Below, piece by piece: positions 25,506 to 35,119 of a stretch of DNA of 64,000 nt. Origin of the DNA: Arthrobacter sp. SPG23. GTDB lineage: Bacteria; Actinomycetota; Actinomycetes; Actinomycetales; Micrococcaceae. Each line of letters opens with the position of its first letter. The first letter of the stretch is position 1. Both the position numbers and the translations under genes were made by a program. The DNA is taken from contig NZ_JYCN01000025.1 of assembly GCF_000876655.1 (NCBI RefSeq), forward strand, positions 1 to 64,000, given 5' to 3'. Under the pieces are notes generated by a model that was not told the origin of the DNA, ran no database searches, and saw nothing but the letters and a program-made list of their open reading frames with translations.

Positions 25506-26669
25506 TCAGGCTGTCGAGACAAGTGAAAGCGCTCGTGTCATTGTTCCATAGCGAATCATATCTCCACCCTCAAGCAAGTCACTTGTTCGTAAATCAGCAT
25601 CACCGGCGCAACTAAAGAGCTCATCCCATTCTTCGAGATTCTCCAGAATCTTGAATGTGTCCGGATATCTTTCATTCCATTCGCGCAGGCTAGCAAGATC
25701 GGTAGCACCTATCGTGACGCCAGAAGCAAGATAATCCAATATCTTGAGGAAATTACTAGACTCGGTGAATGAGTTGGAGACAAACGGAATGAGACCGATT
25801 CGAGCCTGCGACAGCTCACGCAGGACGGTGTCGTAGGGAACATCCCCGAAGAACTTGACATTACTGAAATGCGAGAATCTTTCATCGGGATCAGCCCCGA
25901 CAAAAGCAAATTGCCACTCCGGATTTCTTCGAACGAGTTCGGCTAAAAGCTCGTGGTCCAACCTTTCGTTCCAGCCGCCGGCATAGACTGCCGTATTCGA
26001 GCGGACGCCAGGACCATTCACAGCTGAACGCTTCACCCGTTCGAGGTCGATGGCGTTGGGTAATAACTGGGGTGCGACGTTGCCGCTTAGTTCCGTCACA
26101 AGGCCCTCGGAGACGCACACGACCTTGTCAGAGACACGAGCGGTTTCTGCTGCCAAATCGAAGTTCCGTTGGCGCACTTTCGAGTTTGGCTCGTATGCGT
26201 AACCCCAGTGACGGTCGATGACGTCGAACACGCGGCGCCGCCAAATTTTCATACTGACGAGCTCTGGAAACATCCACCAGTAACTAACGAGGACGGGCCT
26301 TTCCCACCGGAGCCTTGAAATCGTTCTTCGGACACTGCACTGGATAACCTGGGAGACCAGTCTTCTTGACGCCTCAGGATGAATTAGCGGAAGTAGGTCT
26401 ACTATCCGGGGTAGGACGAGCAAGAAGCGATTCGAGTCCAAGCGACTTAGCCCCGGGCCAAGCTTTGTGGAGGTCCTGCCTAGAGCGCCCTTGAATATGC
26501 GTCTGATAATCGACCCCTGGTACCTTCTGCATACGTAAAGAACGGGGTGTTGAGTACCTATTGCGTCGAACATCTGCAGAGAAGTCTGATTTGCCGAGGG
26601 CTCAAAGGGCGGGCCGCCCAGGACAACATATGGACCGTGCGGCAGCGATTCTGTCACGTCGCCCATCAT
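25506..26669 (-). CDS. Glycosyltransferase (GT-B, TuaH/group 1-like)
   Basis: 387 residues from the ATG at 26669, which overlaps the stop of the upstream gene (ATGATG); an in-frame start 13 codons earlier lies inside that gene. The fold signature is a C-terminal Rossmann half with AVYAGGWNERLDHELLAEL, QFAFVGADPD, VKFFGDVPYD and IGLIPFVSNSFTESSNFLKILDYLASG, the donor-binding region with a conserved Glu. Cytoplasmic and probably membrane-associated. It adds one sugar of the repeat unit; donor and acceptor are unknown. It is the last of a run of overlapping glycosyltransferase genes. Confidence 0.85.
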   Translation of the reverse strand: MMGDVTESLPHGPYVVLGGPPFEPSANQTSLQMFDAIGTQHPVLYVCRRYQGSIIRRIFKGALGRTSTKLGPGLSRLDSNRFLLVLPRIVDLLPLIHPEASRRLVSQVIQCSVRRTISRLRWERPVLVSYWWMFPELVSMKIWRRRVFDVIDRHWGYAYEPNSKVRQRNFDLAAETARVSDKVVCVSEGLVTELSGNVAPQLLPNAIDLERVKRSAVNGPGVRSNTAVYAGGWNERLDHELLAELVRRNPEWQFAFVGADPDERFSHFSNVKFFGDVPYDTVLRELSQARIGLIPFVSNSFTESSNFLKILDYLASGVTIGATDLASLREWNERYPDTFKILENLEEWDELFSCAGDADLRTSDLLEGGDMIRYGTMTRALSLVSTA

Positions 26670-27820
26670 CCTTCGCCCTTGTCGGTCGACAATAAAGGAT
26701 CCGCGCAACCCCTAGAGGAGACTTTCGGGTTTGACAAGGAGGTTAAGACTGCGGACAACTTATCGGCACGGTTTTGAAATGAAAGCACAGATCGAACGCC
26801 TTCGCTCTTCGGCAACTTTTCCAACGCGTCCCAGTCTGCTCGAGTGGCGGCCAGGGCCTCCGCGATTGTTTCGACGTCCGATGTGGTTCTTTTTATGACT
26901 ATGCCGCCAACGAGCTGTAGCACTTCCGCAGCCCCTCCTTCAGCGTAACCAATACTGCGAATACCGCAGTCCCAAGCCTCTACAGGAACCAGACCAAAAG
27001 ACTCGGGCTTCGTCGGGAAGACAGCAACGAGATCAACCTTCGGGTGAAGTTCTCGCAATGATGCGACCTCTCCCGCGTATGTGATCCGGGAATCGGAGTC
27101 TACTATGGGCATAACTTCATCCAACGCGGCTTCCTGGCCTGGAAATGGTGCGCCGGCTAGGACCAGCCGCCAAGTCGGATCTGTCATCCCTGAATGTTGG
27201 AAGGCCTGAGCTACCTCGCGGTGGCCCTTGCTGCCGTTCACCCTGCCATAAACTGCAACCGTAAACAGTTCGGACCCATTCTGGACTTTGCGCCCAGTTG
27301 CTGCGCTACTGGCCTCCGAAGCACTGAGCACCGGGTACGTCACCACGATTCGGTCATCGCGAACGCCCAGAGACCTCAGCCATGCGGCCGCCGCGAAGCT
27401 ACATGCCGTTATTGGAAAAGCTCCCCGTAGGAGGATGCGAAAGACGACTCGTGCTCGGCGGTCTTCCAATAATTCGTGGACTGAAACATAGAACTTCTTG
27501 CGCGCCAAACGGAGCAAAGGGATGTAGCCAGCTAAGCCCAATGTCCACACCACCACAATGTCTGCGGATGCCATCTCGTCGGGAAGCCGAGGAGCTCGCA
27601 ATGCATCCTTTATATTTGAACGACGTAGGACAAGCAACTGCGGAACGATGGTAATTTGCGCGCTTGCACCCCGCTTGGCTATCTCCCCACAGAGCGGACC
27701 ACCATTGGGAACCAGGAGCTGCACGGAATGACCCAACGACAACAGGCTATCTATCTCCTGCAGCAGTACACGGCTGGCACCATACGTGTCGTTACTCCCA
27801 TGAGCTATGGTGATCTTCAC
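26666..27820 (-). CDS. Glycosyltransferase family 4 protein
   Basis: 384 residues. The N-terminus MKITIAHGSNDTYGASRVLLQE is the acceptor-side Rossmann start typical of GT4. The C-terminal half has FTVAVYGRVNGSKGHREVAQAF, RLVLAGAPFPG and FPTKPESFGLVPVEAWDCG, the last being the E-x7-E donor-binding signature. It overlaps both neighbours by about 4 bp, so translation is coupled. Probable role: adding a sugar to the lipid-linked repeat unit. Donor unknown. Confidence 0.9.
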   Translation of the reverse strand: MKITIAHGSNDTYGASRVLLQEIDSLLSLGHSVQLLVPNGGPLCGEIAKRGASAQITIVPQLLVLRRSNIKDALRAPRLPDEMASADIVVVWTLGLAGYIPLLRLARKKFYVSVHELLEDRRARVVFRILLRGAFPITACSFAAAAWLRSLGVRDDRIVVTYPVLSASEASSAATGRKVQNGSELFTVAVYGRVNGSKGHREVAQAFQHSGMTDPTWRLVLAGAPFPGQEAALDEVMPIVDSDSRITYAGEVASLRELHPKVDLVAVFPTKPESFGLVPVEAWDCGIRSIGYAEGGAAEVLQLVGGIVIKRTTSDVETIAEALAATRADWDALEKLPKSEGVRSVLSFQNRADKLSAVLTSLSNPKVSSRGCADPLLSTDKGEG

Positions 27821-28890
27821 GCGTCCTGCCTTAGGTCAGACAGTGCCGCCGACCAGTTCTTCGAAAACTCGGACTTCGTAAAACGGGCAGCGTGTGCGCG
27901 TGCCTTATCACGAACGGCTCGCCAGTGATCCTCTGACAGGAGCGCCAGCACCTGGTCTTTCAGATCTCCTAGGTCTTCGTCAGGATCACTCTTTGCGCTG
28001 TCATGACGTGGTATAACTTCCGGCAGAGCTCCTCTGTTTGCGTGGACAACTGGGACCCCATTTTCGCAGCCTTCCAGCGCCGGCAAACAGAAGCCTTCAT
28101 CTAGGGACGAAACCAGCACGCAAAATGCGTTCCGGTAAAGAGCAGTCAGTTCGGAGTCATCAAGCCCCGACCGAAGGACAATCCATTCACCGTTTGGATC
28201 GGCCTTCGCACGCGTATGTTCGAATGCCTCGCTGTCATTCCCGTCGCGTGTAACGAAAATGAGTCGAAAGTCGATGCCTGACTCCGCGCGGGCAGTTTCC
28301 ACTGCCCGAATAGCAAGTGGCAATCTCTTATGCTTATCCATAGACGAGACGACCAGAATGTCTAGCGACAGCGCACGCTGTGGCGCGACGTACTCTACGG
28401 AGTCTGCCTCTTGCCCCGAATTCGAGTAGGCCGGCCAAGGCACTACCCGCACGCGTGCGCCCGGCCATCTCGATAAAATCCTGCGTTTGCTGTGATGGGA
28501 TGGAGTCACCACCAGGTCCGAACACCGGACCGAAATCGCCATGCAAACACTTGCATATGCCACAAAGAACCGATTGAAAAGGCGAGGGTGGTCTAAAACC
28601 ATTGTGTCGTGAAGTACGACCACCGATTTTGTCTTCCCAAATCCGATCCCAGTATTAGTCGCATGAATAACGACGTTGGCGCCGAGCAATCGGGCTCTAA
28701 AAGGGACAACCAAAAAGTCCCACGAAATCATGTTACATAAGCGAAAAAACCGACCTTTGGGCTCCCGTGTAGGGCGCAGAATCTTTACAGATTCTGCATT
28801 CAATTCCAGAACTTCAGATATGAGATTGGCACCTCGGCTTGAGCCGCTCCTCCCGCGTACACCGATAAAGTCATTTAGGACGGCCTTCAT
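27817..28890 (-). CDS. Glycosyltransferase family 4 protein
   Basis: 357 residues. Segments HATNTGIGFGKTKSVVVLHDT and VVTPSHHSKRRIL are typical of the acceptor half. LDILVVSSMDKHKRLPLAIRA and CVLVSSLDEGFCLPALEGCENGVPV are the donor-binding half, with the E-x7-E spacing. It overlaps the next gene by 4 bp and lies in the same polycistron. The sugar it transfers cannot be predicted. A mannosyltransferase is common in this subfamily, but that is only a guess. Confidence 0.9.
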   Translation of the reverse strand: MKAVLNDFIGVRGRSGSSRGANLISEVLELNAESVKILRPTREPKGRFFRLCNMISWDFLVVPFRARLLGANVVIHATNTGIGFGKTKSVVVLHDTMVLDHPRLFNRFFVAYASVCMAISVRCSDLVVTPSHHSKRRILSRWPGARVRVVPWPAYSNSGQEADSVEYVAPQRALSLDILVVSSMDKHKRLPLAIRAVETARAESGIDFRLIFVTRDGNDSEAFEHTRAKADPNGEWIVLRSGLDDSELTALYRNAFCVLVSSLDEGFCLPALEGCENGVPVVHANRGALPEVIPRHDSAKSDPDEDLGDLKDQVLALLSEDHWRAVRDKARAHAARFTKSEFSKNWSAALSDLRQDA

Positions 28891-29990
28891 GCTGGGACTC
28901 CAGGTGCGTGTTCGTAAATCTTGGCGAGATCGCGGTGAAATCTATCGAAAGAATATTGGGCGGCCAGATCGCGCGCCTCAAGTCGAGCCTCTGCTAGAGC
29001 AGACGCGGACATGGTCCAGTGCTCTATTCTGGCGAGTATCTCATTGATTGCATTTTTGGGCAGTGATAGCCCCAACGACTGGTTCTCCCAAGGTATGGGG
29101 TCCTGGAGGAGGAAGTTGGCTGAGCCGACGACCTCTTGAACAGACGTATTCCTGTATGCGATCACAGGGCAACCAGACGCCATGGCTTCTTGGGGCGGAA
29201 GGCCTTGCCCTTCATATGCGGTCGGATAATACATTGCCGTGCTTCTTGAATAAAGGGCTGAGAGCTCAGAATCAGACAAGGCGGGGATGACGACAGAATT
29301 GGGAAAATTCTCCTGTGAGAGACCCCTGCCGGTCACGACCATGGGGAGGTTGACAGCCTTTAAGGACGCAGCCACTTCGTCGATCCAGTGGTACCGCTTC
29401 CGAGGGTCGGGGGTTCTCAAATCGGCCAGCGCAACTACATAGTGACCGGACATATTCACGCCGTGCTGTTCGAGTAGGGCCGTGACCCGAGTCATGTCCT
29501 TGTCCGACGGAAAGGCATGAAACGTCTCCGAGATCGGTAGAGGACAGGTCAATACTCTCTCGGGCGCGATCCGAAGTTTTGCAACAATTCGCTGCTTGGT
29601 ATATTCGGAATTTGCCACGATGAGGTTCGACCTTCGGGCGTTTGCGAAAAGAAGCTTGGACTTGACGCCAAGATTTCGATAGTTAGCCAAATCCAGGGCT
29701 ATCACATCTTGGATGGAGCAGATCCAAGGTCGAGTTTTAATCAACGGCAAGTGATAAACAGAAGTTGCATGGTAAGAGACGCTTTTTTGAAGCTTCGATC
29801 TCATAATGTCTAGCTGAATACGAACCACTTCCGGAACAGACGCCGAGGAACTGGTGGGTGATAGCTTCCTAACTGATAGGTGCTCTAGGGCCTCGACGCC
29901 CGTCGTGAGGAGAGAGGTGTAGCGGCCGAGGCCTCTATCCGCGCCCAGTTTGCTCAGAGCATACTGATCTATCAACACAGTTTTTGTCAT
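28887..29990 (-). CDS. Glycosyltransferase family 4 protein
   Basis: 367 residues. WICSIQDVIALDLANYRN and IVANSEYTKQRIVAKL mark the acceptor half. YVVALADLRTPDPRKRYHWI and MYYPTAYEGQGLPPQEAMASGCPVIA mark the donor half with the conserved E-x7-E. A leading MTKTVLIDQYALSKLGADRGLGRYT is typical of this group. It overlaps both neighbours by 4 bp. It acts in the cytoplasm on the growing repeat unit. Confidence 0.9.
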   Translation of the reverse strand: MTKTVLIDQYALSKLGADRGLGRYTSLLTTGVEALEHLSVRKLSPTSSSASVPEVVRIQLDIMRSKLQKSVSYHATSVYHLPLIKTRPWICSIQDVIALDLANYRNLGVKSKLLFANARRSNLIVANSEYTKQRIVAKLRIAPERVLTCPLPISETFHAFPSDKDMTRVTALLEQHGVNMSGHYVVALADLRTPDPRKRYHWIDEVAASLKAVNLPMVVTGRGLSQENFPNSVVIPALSDSELSALYSRSTAMYYPTAYEGQGLPPQEAMASGCPVIAYRNTSVQEVVGSANFLLQDPIPWENQSLGLSLPKNAINEILARIEHWTMSASALAEARLEARDLAAQYSFDRFHRDLAKIYEHAPGVPA

Positions 29991-31150
29991 CTGCGCAGTC
30001 GCTCTCTACCGGCAAGCCGGCCATGCAGGGGATGAAGCTTCTTACTTACCTGCGCGTCCAGCGTTTCTTCGAGCGCTTGCTCGTAGGCTCGGCAAACCCC
30101 ATCCCACGTATATGCTGTAGCGGCCCGAACCTTGGCCTGAACCGACAGCTCTTCTTGACGCGCCGGGTCCTTCAGGACCTGTTGAAGGGCAAATGCAATT
30201 TCCGGTGCTGTTGGCTGAACGAATATGCCGGCCGATTGGAGGACCTCGCGATTATAAACTGTATCCCTCGCCACAACGGGAGCACCGCAGGCCATTGCTT
30301 GTACTAAAGCCGGGTTGGTGCCACCGACACTGTGACCGTGAAAATAGACACCGGAATGCTGCCAAAGCGCCAACAAATGGTCGTGATCATGCACATGACC
30401 CAGCCACTGTACATTGGGCCGCTCCTCCGCCAAGGTCTTCACTGCGTTATCCATTTCGCCGCCATTCCCTGACGACCCCACAATCACCACCGGCGTGGAC
30501 TTGGGGAGCAGTTTCACAGCTTCTATGAACTCCCAAATTGAGTTCTCTGGGACAAACCTTGCGACCAAAAGTACGTAGCGTCCAGAAGTGACACCTTCCG
30601 GCGCTGGTAGGGTCCCGGGTTCGTCGCCCCCGTAGGAAATCACGAAGCCCTCGAGTCCGAACTCCTGGCGCCAACGCTCGGCGATGGCCCGTGCATCGTA
30701 TACCATACTCGTTCCCCATCGGGCAGTTGCCCGCGCGCCCGCGCGGAATATGGTCTTAGCGAGCCGGCCCCACTTGGCGCGCTCCCATTCGATCCCGTCC
30801 ACATTGACAAGAGTTGGGATTCCCCGGAGCTTCAGCAGGGGGAGCCAGAATCCGTTGGCCACGTTCATCACGAGAACGACGTCCGGCTTTCGCACGACAG
30901 CGTCCAGGACAGCCGTTAGCCCGAAGGACAGTGTGCTCAATGATTTGGTGTCCAGCCCAGCGGTTATCCGTGACTCAACGCGGGCATCAGTCCCCGGGTC
31001 TTCCGGCCTGACTGCGCCCGGGCGGCCATAGACAGTCACTCCCCAACCCTGATCAGCGAGATAGGGAGCAAGTTTGCGGACCGCCGTCTCAAACCCACCA
31101 TAAAAACTCGGATACCCTCGAGTTCCAATAATCGCAACAGATCTCTGCAT
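29987..31150 (-). CDS. DUF1972-type glycosyltransferase (rhamnosyltransferase-like)
   Basis: 387 residues from the ATG at 31150, preceded by GGGGGTTGG; the ATG four codons earlier is less well placed. The N-terminus VAIIGTRGYPSFYGGFETAV is the hallmark of the DUF1972 branch of GT4 enzymes, several of which transfer rhamnose. The donor half shows YVLLVARFVPENSIWEFIEA and VGGTNPALVQAMACGAPVV. It is the first gene of the five-glycosyltransferase, wzy, wzx polycistron, divergent from the initiating transferase, so it may add the second sugar. The donor is inferred from family only. Confidence 0.9.
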   Translation of the reverse strand: MQRSVAIIGTRGYPSFYGGFETAVRKLAPYLADQGWGVTVYGRPGAVRPEDPGTDARVESRITAGLDTKSLSTLSFGLTAVLDAVVRKPDVVLVMNVANGFWLPLLKLRGIPTLVNVDGIEWERAKWGRLAKTIFRAGARATARWGTSMVYDARAIAERWRQEFGLEGFVISYGGDEPGTLPAPEGVTSGRYVLLVARFVPENSIWEFIEAVKLLPKSTPVVIVGSSGNGGEMDNAVKTLAEERPNVQWLGHVHDHDHLLALWQHSGVYFHGHSVGGTNPALVQAMACGAPVVARDTVYNREVLQSAGIFVQPTAPEIAFALQQVLKDPARQEELSVQAKVRAATAYTWDGVCRAYEQALEETLDAQVSKKLHPLHGRLAGRERLRR

Positions 31151-31587
31151 GCCAACCCCCATGGTCTTTCACTAATTCTTGTCTAACCCAGAAATACCAC
31201 GACACGGGCGTTCGCACTGAAGACTACCATTGGGTGCTCGACCTGCTAATCGGGAGCGGGGCGCAGCCGAGACCGTATCGCGCAGTCGCCGCGCCGGAGC
31301 CGACGCGCCCCTGCCGCTGGTCATGCTGACAATCCACGCTCTGCCTCAGTGTCGAAATATGACGGCGCAAGTGAGACGAGTACTCGGATTTCTTTCGCAG
31401 TGCGCCTGCTGCAACCAGCAGCGAATTGCGCTGCCGAGAGCCGCCTGATGCCGCACCTGGGCGCTATAGCCTGGTTGCGTCGGGCACCGACTTGCTTCGC
31501 TCCGAAATTACGACGAATGGATAGGCCGACTGTATTCTGTCGACGGGAATGTCCCGTTGAGAGCGAATCTACATTTTGGGGAATCAA
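31151..31587. promoter_or_regulatory. Divergent promoter region of the exopolysaccharide locus
   Basis: About 437 bp between the divergent DUF1972 gene and the initiating transferase. Frames here look like shadows (Arg/Ser/Cys-rich, no ribosome sites). It must carry promoters for both sides, but I could not define boxes with confidence. Confidence 0.5.
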
Positions 31588-33021
31588 GTGACCGCTGTGT
31601 CTAATTGGCGAGCCCGGACTTCGCGGGTTCTAGGCTTGGTGGACGCATGCGTCGTAGTTTGGGCCGTCGCGGGAGCCTTCATAGTACGGTTTGGGCTCGA
31701 ACCGAGCTTCGTCGTTTCCGGCCAGGAATCGACATATGTGTGGTTGTCCATAGTCTTGGCTATACTCTGGTGGTTCATGCTTGGGGCGTGGAACAGCCGT
31801 CAAAGCCGCATTCTTGGTGCTGGCCCGGACGAATACAAGAGAGTCGCTGCGGCATCACTATGGCTCTTCGGCCTCATCGCAATTTTCTCTTACGTTTTCC
31901 GAATAGACACGGCTCGAGGATATGTCGGCATCGCGCTCCCAGTGGGACTGGCAGGTTTGCTTCTCGGTAGATGGTTGCTACGTCAGCATCTGAGTGTGGA
32001 CAGAACGCGAGGCGACAGTATGTCCCGGCTGCTCCTTCTCGGCGGTCCAAGCGCGGTGGCGCACCTTGCAACGTCGCTGGAACGTGCTCAGCATGCGGGT
32101 TACCTTCCAGTGGCCGCCTACACACCGGGCGTGTCGGCTACTTCAACCGAGCAGCATGATGGCCTGCCCGTCCTTGGATGCGGGACGGACGTGCCTTCGA
32201 TATTGGACGCAATCGACCGGTGTAAAGCTGATGCCGTCGCCGTATCTGCCGGGGTCCAATTGCACCCGCAGACATTGCGCCATCTGGGCTGGGAGTTGGC
32301 AGCCCGAAACGTCGGTTTGATAATGGCACCGGCTTTAACGGACATCGCTGGCCCCCGAATTCATACTCAACAAGTTGCTGGTCTACCACTAATCCACGTC
32401 ACCACTCCAACACTGGAAGGCGGTCAGAGGGTCGCGAAACGGTTATTCGACGTCATAGTGTCCGCAGTGCTGATCCTAGGGTCGCTGCCAGTCATGGCAG
32501 TCATAGCCGCGTTGGTGAAGATCGACAGCCGCGGCCCCATTTTCTTCAGACAGGAAAGGGTTGGCATTGAAGGCGTCCACTTCCCGATGCTCAAATTTCG
32601 CTCCATGGTGGTTGACGCCGAGTCGAGACTCACCGATCTTGCTGAGAAAAATGAGGGCAACGGCGTCCTCTTCAAGATGAAGAATGATCCACGTGTCACT
32701 CGAGTTGGACGATTCCTGCGCAAGTACAGCCTCGATGAGCTCCCTCAACTGTTTAACATATTCTCCGGTTCAATGAGTTTGGTCGGTCCTCGTCCGCCAT
32801 TGCCCCGAGAAGTTGAGGCATATGAACACGATGTCCGCCGCCGGCTTTTGGTTAAACCTGGTCTGACCGGACTGTGGCAAGTTAGCGGAAGATCCAACTT
32901 GTCTTGGCAGGACTCTGTACGGCTTGACCTATATTACGTAGAGAACTGGTCCCTTGCCGGCGATCTCGTCATCATCCTCAGAACAGTCCGGGCTGTTTTC
33001 CACAGTACTGGCGCCTACTGA
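31588..33021 (+). CDS. Undecaprenyl-phosphate sugar phosphotransferase (WcaJ/CpsE type)
   Basis: 477 residues from the GTG at 31588, with GGGGA five to six bases upstream; the TTG at 31576 is too close to that site. Four or five N-terminal membrane helices and a CoA-binding-like central domain precede the catalytic domain. That domain starts RLFDVIVSAVLILGSLPVMA and contains PIFFRQERVG, LKFRSM, RKYSLDELPQLFNIFSG, SLVGPRPPLP and KPGLTGLWQVSGRS, all diagnostic. It attaches the first sugar-1-phosphate to undecaprenyl phosphate and so starts repeat-unit synthesis. It is divergent from the glycosyltransferases and followed 42 bp later by the DUF4012 gene. Confidence 0.96.
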   Translation: MTAVSNWRARTSRVLGLVDACVVVWAVAGAFIVRFGLEPSFVVSGQESTYVWLSIVLAILWWFMLGAWNSRQSRILGAGPDEYKRVAAASLWLFGLIAIFSYVFRIDTARGYVGIALPVGLAGLLLGRWLLRQHLSVDRTRGDSMSRLLLLGGPSAVAHLATSLERAQHAGYLPVAAYTPGVSATSTEQHDGLPVLGCGTDVPSILDAIDRCKADAVAVSAGVQLHPQTLRHLGWELAARNVGLIMAPALTDIAGPRIHTQQVAGLPLIHVTTPTLEGGQRVAKRLFDVIVSAVLILGSLPVMAVIAALVKIDSRGPIFFRQERVGIEGVHFPMLKFRSMVVDAESRLTDLAEKNEGNGVLFKMKNDPRVTRVGRFLRKYSLDELPQLFNIFSGSMSLVGPRPPLPREVEAYEHDVRRRLLVKPGLTGLWQVSGRSNLSWQDSVRLDLYYVENWSLAGDLVIILRTVRAVFHSTGAY

Positions 33022-33063
33022 TCGTTTCTCTTCTCTCCCCAATCCGAAAGGATGCCGCTCGTC

Positions 33064-34947
33064 ATGACGGATGAAAGACAACCTACTCCTGAAAAGGAGA
33101 AAGGTTCGAACCAATCGGGCGGCCGCAAGATTAGACGTCGGCGGTTTGGCCGCCGTGCCTTACTTGCCGCCACTTTGGGATTGGGCGCTGCCGTCCTTCT
33201 GGCAGCTACCATAGGATGGCTCGGGACCCGGGCGTCTATCATCAAGGCTGAACTCAATGCCGTGGCACAGCTAATTCCACAGCTCAAGGACAACGTCACT
33301 TCTGACAAGCCGGAGGAAGCTGCCGCAACGGTCAAACAGTTACGCTCTCACGCAGCAAGCGCACGTAGTGCTGCTGAAGATCCCTTGTGGACGCTGGCCT
33401 CCGCGACCCCGATTGTTGGGCCAAATTTCAGTGCCGTAGCGGAGATTGCACGTTCAACTGAGGACGTCACAGCACTGGGAATTGCACCATTAGTCAACGT
33501 TTTCGGTTCGTTGAACTGGGACAACCTGCTACCGAGCAGCGCAGGGAGGGACTTGACCCCACTGCAGAAGGCCTCACCGAGCATAATGTCTGCAGCCCAC
33601 GCGGTCCGGGTGTCGGTTGAGCGGCTCGAAACAATAGATGAAACAAGCCTGGTGCCGCAAGTTGCTGAGCCTCTAACGCGGGCCCGCGAACAGTTACGGG
33701 GCGTAACCGGAGCCCTTGACGCATCGGCCAGTGCCTCGAAACTCGCACCTAGCATGTTGGGCGCCGACGGTCCCCGGAATTACTTGCTCATGATCCAAAA
33801 TAATGCTGAAGTTCGCGCGTCCGGAGGTATCCCCGGGGCTCTGGCGGTAATGTCCCTCGACAACGGCAAGCTATCCCTAGAGGAACAAAGCACCGCCGGG
33901 GATGTGGGCGTCATGCAACCCGCCCTGCCCGTTGACACAGAACAGCAAGAGATCTACTCGGTGCGTTTGGGAAAATTTATGCAAGACATAAACCTGACGC
34001 CGGACTTCCCCACCGCAGCCCGCACCGCCCAGGCTATGTGGGAGAAAAAGACAGGGCAGCACGTTGATGGCGTGGTCTCCATCGACCCCGTCACGCTCGG
34101 CTACATGTTGGACGCAACGGGCCCGGTCAAACTCAGCAGTCCAGAGCTTGTTGCCTTGGCGAGTGGCGGTTTGCCAACTGAACTTAACGGTAAAAACGTT
34201 GTGTCGACCTTACTTTCTGATGTCTATTCAAAAATCGAACAGCCGAAACTCCAGGATGCTTACTTTGCCGGGGTGGCGCAGGAAGTCTTCGCAGCCCTCT
34301 CCAGTGGTAAAGGCGACGCGAAGGGACTCATCGAGGGCCTCACGCGTGGAACAGCCGAGAGCCGTGTCCTTCTTTGGTCTAGTCGACCGGACGAGCAGAA
34401 AGCAATTGCCGAGTACCCTTTGAGCGGCTCGATTGCTGGACCCAGCGTCGCCCCAGCCCAGTTCGGCGTCTACTTCAACGATGGCACGGGCGCCAAGATG
34501 GACTACTACGTCAAGCGAACTGTCCAGCTGGTCGAGGAATGCACTGGTGATGAATACGGGCAGGTGAAAGTGCGCATAACCAGCACCAACACCGCTCCCG
34601 CGGACGCTGCAAGCTCCCTGCCAGCCTATGTAACTGGCGATGGCGCCTTCGGTGTGCCTCCGGGAACGGTCCAGACCAACGTCATTGCTTATGGTCCTGT
34701 CCAATCCAACGTAGAAAACGCAATTGTCGACGGTGAGAAATCCGACTTCGCTGCGCATATGCATAGCTTCCGGCCCGTTGGATCCGTGACTACGACGCTG
34801 GCACCAGGGCAAAGCAGCACCGTGGAACTGACATTCGGGAAAATTGTCCAGCACGCAGTACCTAATTTGGTTGTTACGCCCACTGTTCAGCCGGTCAACG
34901 ACGTAGTTCTCGCCACGCAAGCAGCAGAATGCGTTCCGGCGACATAG
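33064..34947 (+). CDS. DUF4012 membrane-anchored extracellular protein
   Basis: 627 residues from the ATG at 33064; the ATG at 33052 has its purine-rich site too close. A basic N-terminus is followed by one membrane helix (LLAATLGLGAAVLLAATIGW), and the rest is predicted to be outside the cell. The DUF4012 core is clear (PRNYLLMIQNNAEVRASGGIPG and DFPTAARTAQAMWEKKTG). Members of this family often sit in actinobacterial polysaccharide loci next to the initiating transferase, as here. A role in polymer attachment or assembly is likely, but no biochemical function is established to my knowledge. Confidence 0.9.
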   Translation: MTDERQPTPEKEKGSNQSGGRKIRRRRFGRRALLAATLGLGAAVLLAATIGWLGTRASIIKAELNAVAQLIPQLKDNVTSDKPEEAAATVKQLRSHAASARSAAEDPLWTLASATPIVGPNFSAVAEIARSTEDVTALGIAPLVNVFGSLNWDNLLPSSAGRDLTPLQKASPSIMSAAHAVRVSVERLETIDETSLVPQVAEPLTRAREQLRGVTGALDASASASKLAPSMLGADGPRNYLLMIQNNAEVRASGGIPGALAVMSLDNGKLSLEEQSTAGDVGVMQPALPVDTEQQEIYSVRLGKFMQDINLTPDFPTAARTAQAMWEKKTGQHVDGVVSIDPVTLGYMLDATGPVKLSSPELVALASGGLPTELNGKNVVSTLLSDVYSKIEQPKLQDAYFAGVAQEVFAALSSGKGDAKGLIEGLTRGTAESRVLLWSSRPDEQKAIAEYPLSGSIAGPSVAPAQFGVYFNDGTGAKMDYYVKRTVQLVEECTGDEYGQVKVRITSTNTAPADAASSLPAYVTGDGAFGVPPGTVQTNVIAYGPVQSNVENAIVDGEKSDFAAHMHSFRPVGSVTTTLAPGQSSTVELTFGKIVQHAVPNLVVTPTVQPVNDVVLATQAAECVPAT

Positions 34948-35119
34948 ACATCGCGTTAACACTAAGTAAAGCGACTTGATGCACTTTGGTAACACCGGCC
35001 ACAGGGTGCTAATGTCTTTCTGGGCACACAATTGAGATTTCAACCTACGGTCACTCGGGGGACTCGGAAATCTCCACCACATCACGTGACACATCGTTTT
35101 TACGGTCTCAGGGGGACTC

